Positions 5,669 through 7,154 of a stretch of 7,154 nt of DNA are shown piece after piece; position 1 is the stretch's first letter, and each line of letters begins with the position of its first letter. The stretch is from Oscillospiraceae bacterium (GTDB taxonomy: Bacteria > Bacillota > Clostridia > Oscillospirales > Ruminococcaceae): the NCBI GenBank assembly GCA_016303195.1, contig JAEDMD010000097.1, positions 1 through 7,154 on the forward strand, given 5' to 3'. The position numbers and the translations under genes are program-made. Below the pieces are notes generated by a model, which made no database searches, was not told the DNA's origin, and saw only the letters and a program-made list of their open reading frames with translations.

Positions 5669-6580
5669 TCAGCCGTTGTATTTGCCGTTTAATATATCCT
5701 CAAGGGTGTATATCCTGCATTTTTTGCTGACTCTTGAGAATTTCTTTATAGCGCCGTTTGCGCTTATATCGAAGAATTCCTTTACGCCGAGTTCCTCCAT
5801 TTTTTTCAGTGTCAGATCCCAGCGCATCGGGGTGCAGACGTTGCAGGTGTTTTCCTTGCGGACATCCTCAGCTGAACTGAGAACAGACTGGCTGAACACG
5901 GAAATAAGGGGATGCTTCGGTTCTTTATATTCCATATTCCTGCATATTTCGATGTTTTCGACAGAATAATTCTTCATCAGCGGATGGTGGAAAGCAGTGC
6001 CGGTATTCATCGGGAAAGCCTTGATAGCGCCCTCATTTATACAAAGCTCAATAGCCTTTTCAACAGCTTCAGCCTTACCGCTTATCATAACATGGAAGCT
6101 GGAATTTACGCTTCCGATGACCAGTTCGTCAGGACTGAACTTACCGCTGAGGAGTTCTTTGATGTCATCATACGTGAAACCGATAACGATGCCCATATTC
6201 AGCTTGATGCCTTCTTCGTCCAGTTTGCGGAGCATTGAACGGTTAGTCATAACGATGTCCTGAGCATCAGTATGCTTTATTGAGCCGAAGCAGGCGCTTA
6301 TGCTTACGATCCCCGAACTGTAACCTGCGCCGATATCAGGAGTGATGCCGTTTTCGGTGAAGTATTCATAAACCACCCTGTCGCACAGGAAAGGTACCAT
6401 CCATTCTACTGCTTTAGCGTTGTAGCCTGTATTTTTCTCCATGTCGGTATCAAGTCCGAACCTGCTGAATGCCTCTGCTTTATAAGTCTCGTATTTCTCC
6501 ATCATTTCAGGTGTGAGCTGAGGGAGAAGTTTTTCGGGTTTTGAGCCGATACCATTAAATAAGAATGCTTTTTCGTACAT
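5669..6580 (-). CDS. Free-standing acyltransferase, FabD/MAT-like with altered active-site motifs
   Basis: A 303-residue protein of FabD length. Members move malonyl or another acyl group from CoA to the carrier protein. The nucleophile elbow GYSSG (86-90) places Ser88 as nucleophile, Arg114 (TNRSML) matches the malonyl-carboxylate-binding Arg of FabD, and His198 (AFHHPLM) matches the catalytic His of the usual FHSPLM. Two family positions differ: the elbow His of GHSLG is Tyr87, and the N-terminal PGQGSQ is NGIGSK, so the oxyanion-hole Gln11 of E. coli FabD is Ile. The CTPMRW segment (the usual 'PVRW') and a final FFDISANGAIKKF stretch are retained. AAAGGAG stands 7 nt before ATG. It is the first gene of the operon, behind its promoter. 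Free-standing PksC/PksD-type enzymes that load an ACP or edit chains are the nearest functional analogues I can think of; malonyl specificity is plausible from the Arg but unproven. Confidence 0.88.
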   Translation of the reverse strand: MYEKAFLFNGIGSKPEKLLPQLTPEMMEKYETYKAEAFSRFGLDTDMEKNTGYNAKAVEWMVPFLCDRVVYEYFTENGITPDIGAGYSSGIVSISACFGSIKHTDAQDIVMTNRSMLRKLDEEGIKLNMGIVIGFTYDDIKELLSGKFSPDELVIGSVNSSFHVMISGKAEAVEKAIELCINEGAIKAFPMNTGTAFHHPLMKNYSVENIEICRNMEYKEPKHPLISVFSQSVLSSAEDVRKENTCNVCTPMRWDLTLKKMEELGVKEFFDISANGAIKKFSRVSKKCRIYTLEDILNGKYNG

Positions 6581-6608
6581 TATGTTTCTCCTTTGAAAGA
6601 AGGATGGT

Positions 6609-6647
6609 TTACAGTTGTAACTGTTTAAATTTAATAATCAACTGTAA
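6609..6647. repeat. 9-bp inverted repeat in the operon leader
   Basis: TTACAGTTG at 6609-6617 and CAACTGTAA at 6639-6647 are perfect reverse complements around a 21-nt spacer. A second, nested dyad uses the same left arm: ACAGTT-gt-AACTGT at 6611-6624. The element lies between the promoter and the acyltransferase ribosome binding site, so it could be a pair of regulator half-sites or two alternative RNA hairpins. Confidence 0.55.
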
Positions 6648-6664
6648 TAATTTGGTCAAATTAT
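6647..6664. promoter_or_regulatory. 18-bp perfect dyad, candidate repressor operator
   Basis: ATAATTTGGTCAAATTAT consists of two 8-bp arms around a central GT. It starts about 8-10 nt downstream of the predicted transcription start, an ideal place for a repressor. The TTTG..CAAA core recalls operators of the MarR-type fatty-acid regulator FabT (TTTGA-n3-TCAAA), though the spacing differs; that link is a guess. No regulator gene is in the window. Confidence 0.55.
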
Positions 6665-6678
6665 GCTGACCGTATATT

Positions 6679-6708
6679 ATATTACCATCAAAGGATACGA
6701 AAAGTCAA
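6679..6708 (-). promoter_or_regulatory. Predicted sigma-A promoter of the operon
   Basis: Minus strand: -35 TTGACT (6703-6708), 18-nt spacer, -10 TAATAT (6679-6684) preceded by an extended TGG. An overlapping perfect TATAAT occurs at 6676-6681 with a 21-nt spacing. The transcription start would fall near 6672, giving a leader of about 90 nt before the acyltransferase ATG at 6580. Confidence 0.65.
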
Positions 6709-7084
6709 TAGGAAATCGGTGCTTTTGAAATTTTTGAGAGAACTGATAATTTTTTGTTTCACTGACGAAAAAAACAGGGAAAATTATACAAGTAAAACGC
6801 AAAATAAGCAGGAGTTGATTATTAATTTATAACAAATGCACCAACAAAATAGCTAATCATCAGCTAATTTTTTGTGCAACATTCACATTAATTTTCGGTA
6901 ATTAAAGTTTGCTGACCGAAAATTGCGATTTCAAAAAACTAATGCCAATGCAGGGGATTTTTAGGAAATAAAGTCAAATAACAGTAAAAAAATGCTGTTT
7001 TTCGAGCTTTTTTAATGCAAAAACAATTACACTATTTATAATAGTATATAATAATCGCAAAAATTTATATAGCCGCATCAGGGC
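6709..7084. other. AT-rich intergenic tract with repeats, no gene seen
   Basis: About 375 bp, strongly AT-rich, with no open frame that has a plausible ribosome binding site and no recognisable RNA gene. It holds a 10-bp inverted repeat (6890-6924), one copy of the 9-mer TGCTGACCG (6910-6918), a copy of AGTTGATTATTAA (6813-6825) that is the reverse complement of a stretch in the operon leader, and a small dyad ACTATT-tat-AATAGT (7031-7045). It is unusually long for a spacer upstream of an operon whose core promoter already lies at 6679-6708. Confidence 0.6.
6890..6924. repeat. 10-bp inverted repeat
   Basis: AATTTTCGGT at 6890-6899 and ACCGAAAATT at 6915-6924 are perfect reverse complements with a 15-nt spacer. 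No T run follows on either strand, so it is not a standard terminator. It lies about 185 bp upstream of the operon -35 box. Confidence 0.6.
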
Positions 7085-7124
7085 AAAAAAAATACAGCTC
7101 CGACCGGTCAGCGGAAGGAGCTGT
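7085..7124 (-). terminator. Rho-independent terminator of an upstream minus-strand gene
   Basis: ACAGCTCC (7094-7101) pairs with GGAGCTGT (7117-7124) around a 15-nt loop that contains the self-complementary GACCGGTC. On the minus strand the stem is followed by A and then eight T (7085-7092). The plus-strand tail is only partly T-rich. It indicates that a minus-strand gene ends beyond the right edge and that the operon below has its own promoter. Confidence 0.8.
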
Positions 7125-7154
7125 TTGATATTTTTAGTTCGATGTTTGATTATT

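Noticed and set aside
697..6580. Complete HMG-CoA-synthase beta-branching cassette (PksC-AcpK-PksF-PksG-PksH-PksI type)
   Set aside because: AT, ACP, KS and two crotonases fit, but there is no HMG-CoA synthase, the KS has a normal active-site Cys, and a HAD-like protein and thioesterase are present.
6848..6872. TAGCT/AGCTA dyad followed by a T run as a plus-strand terminator
   Set aside because: The stem is only about five AT-rich base pairs, and no plus-strand gene lies before it.
7020..7080. TTGCGA with TATAAA-like boxes on the minus strand as a second operon promoter
   Set aside because: The spacing is about 14 nt and such boxes are expected by chance in DNA this AT-rich.
6581..7154. CRISPR array, transposon ends or tRNA in the long spacer
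   Set aside because: No regular repeat-spacer pattern, no transposase gene or paired terminal repeats with target duplication, and no cloverleaf were found on reading both strands.

Overview
The window looks like chromosomal DNA of a low- to moderate-GC Gram-positive anaerobe (Bacillota, class Clostridia; a Ruminococcus-like bacterium is my best guess). Genes carry strong GGAGG or AAAGGA Shine-Dalgarno sites, are closely packed, and are separated by very AT-rich spacers. The assignment rests on style and family resemblance only; no marker gene is present. Every gene lies on the minus strand, so transcription runs from high to low coordinates.

Right edge to 6581: about 500 bp without a gene. 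It begins with a strong minus-strand terminator (7085-7124) that closes an unseen upstream gene. It then holds an AT-rich tract with several inverted and direct repeats, and a good minus-strand promoter (6679-6708) followed by two dyad elements in the leader.

Middle, 6580 to 697: a closed eight-gene operon. In transcription order: free-standing acyltransferase, acyl carrier protein, crotonase A, hotdog acyl thioesterase, a shrunken crotonase-like protein lacking the catalytic core, crotonase B, 3-hydroxyacyl-CoA-dehydrogenase-like protein, and a FabF-type ketosynthase. Genes from the carrier protein on are spaced by at most 27 nt or overlap. A 13-bp-stem terminator-like structure (616-686) follows the ketosynthase. 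Together these could run a chain-building cycle on the carrier protein: loading (AT), condensation (KS), ketoreduction (HAD-like protein), dehydration or isomerisation (crotonases) and release (thioesterase). No FabG, FabZ, enoyl reductase or HMG-CoA synthase is encoded. Reduction and dehydration would therefore use beta-oxidation-type enzymes, which act on (3S)-hydroxyacyl thioesters, and the product is likely to keep double bonds. I read this as a dissociated, fatty-acid- or polyketide-like pathway; I do not recognise it as a described one.

Left end, 586 to 1: a MIF-family (tautomerase superfamily) protein with Pro as second residue, then the first 70 codons of a protein that may be a FrsA-like alpha/beta hydrolase. 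They share an almost identical ribosome binding region and lie just beyond the terminator-like structure, so they may be read through from the operon or driven from a promoter I cannot identify.

Several starts were placed inside the longest open frame because a Shine-Dalgarno site sits just before an internal ATG (carrier protein, thioesterase, shrunken crotonase, HAD-like protein, MIF-like protein).
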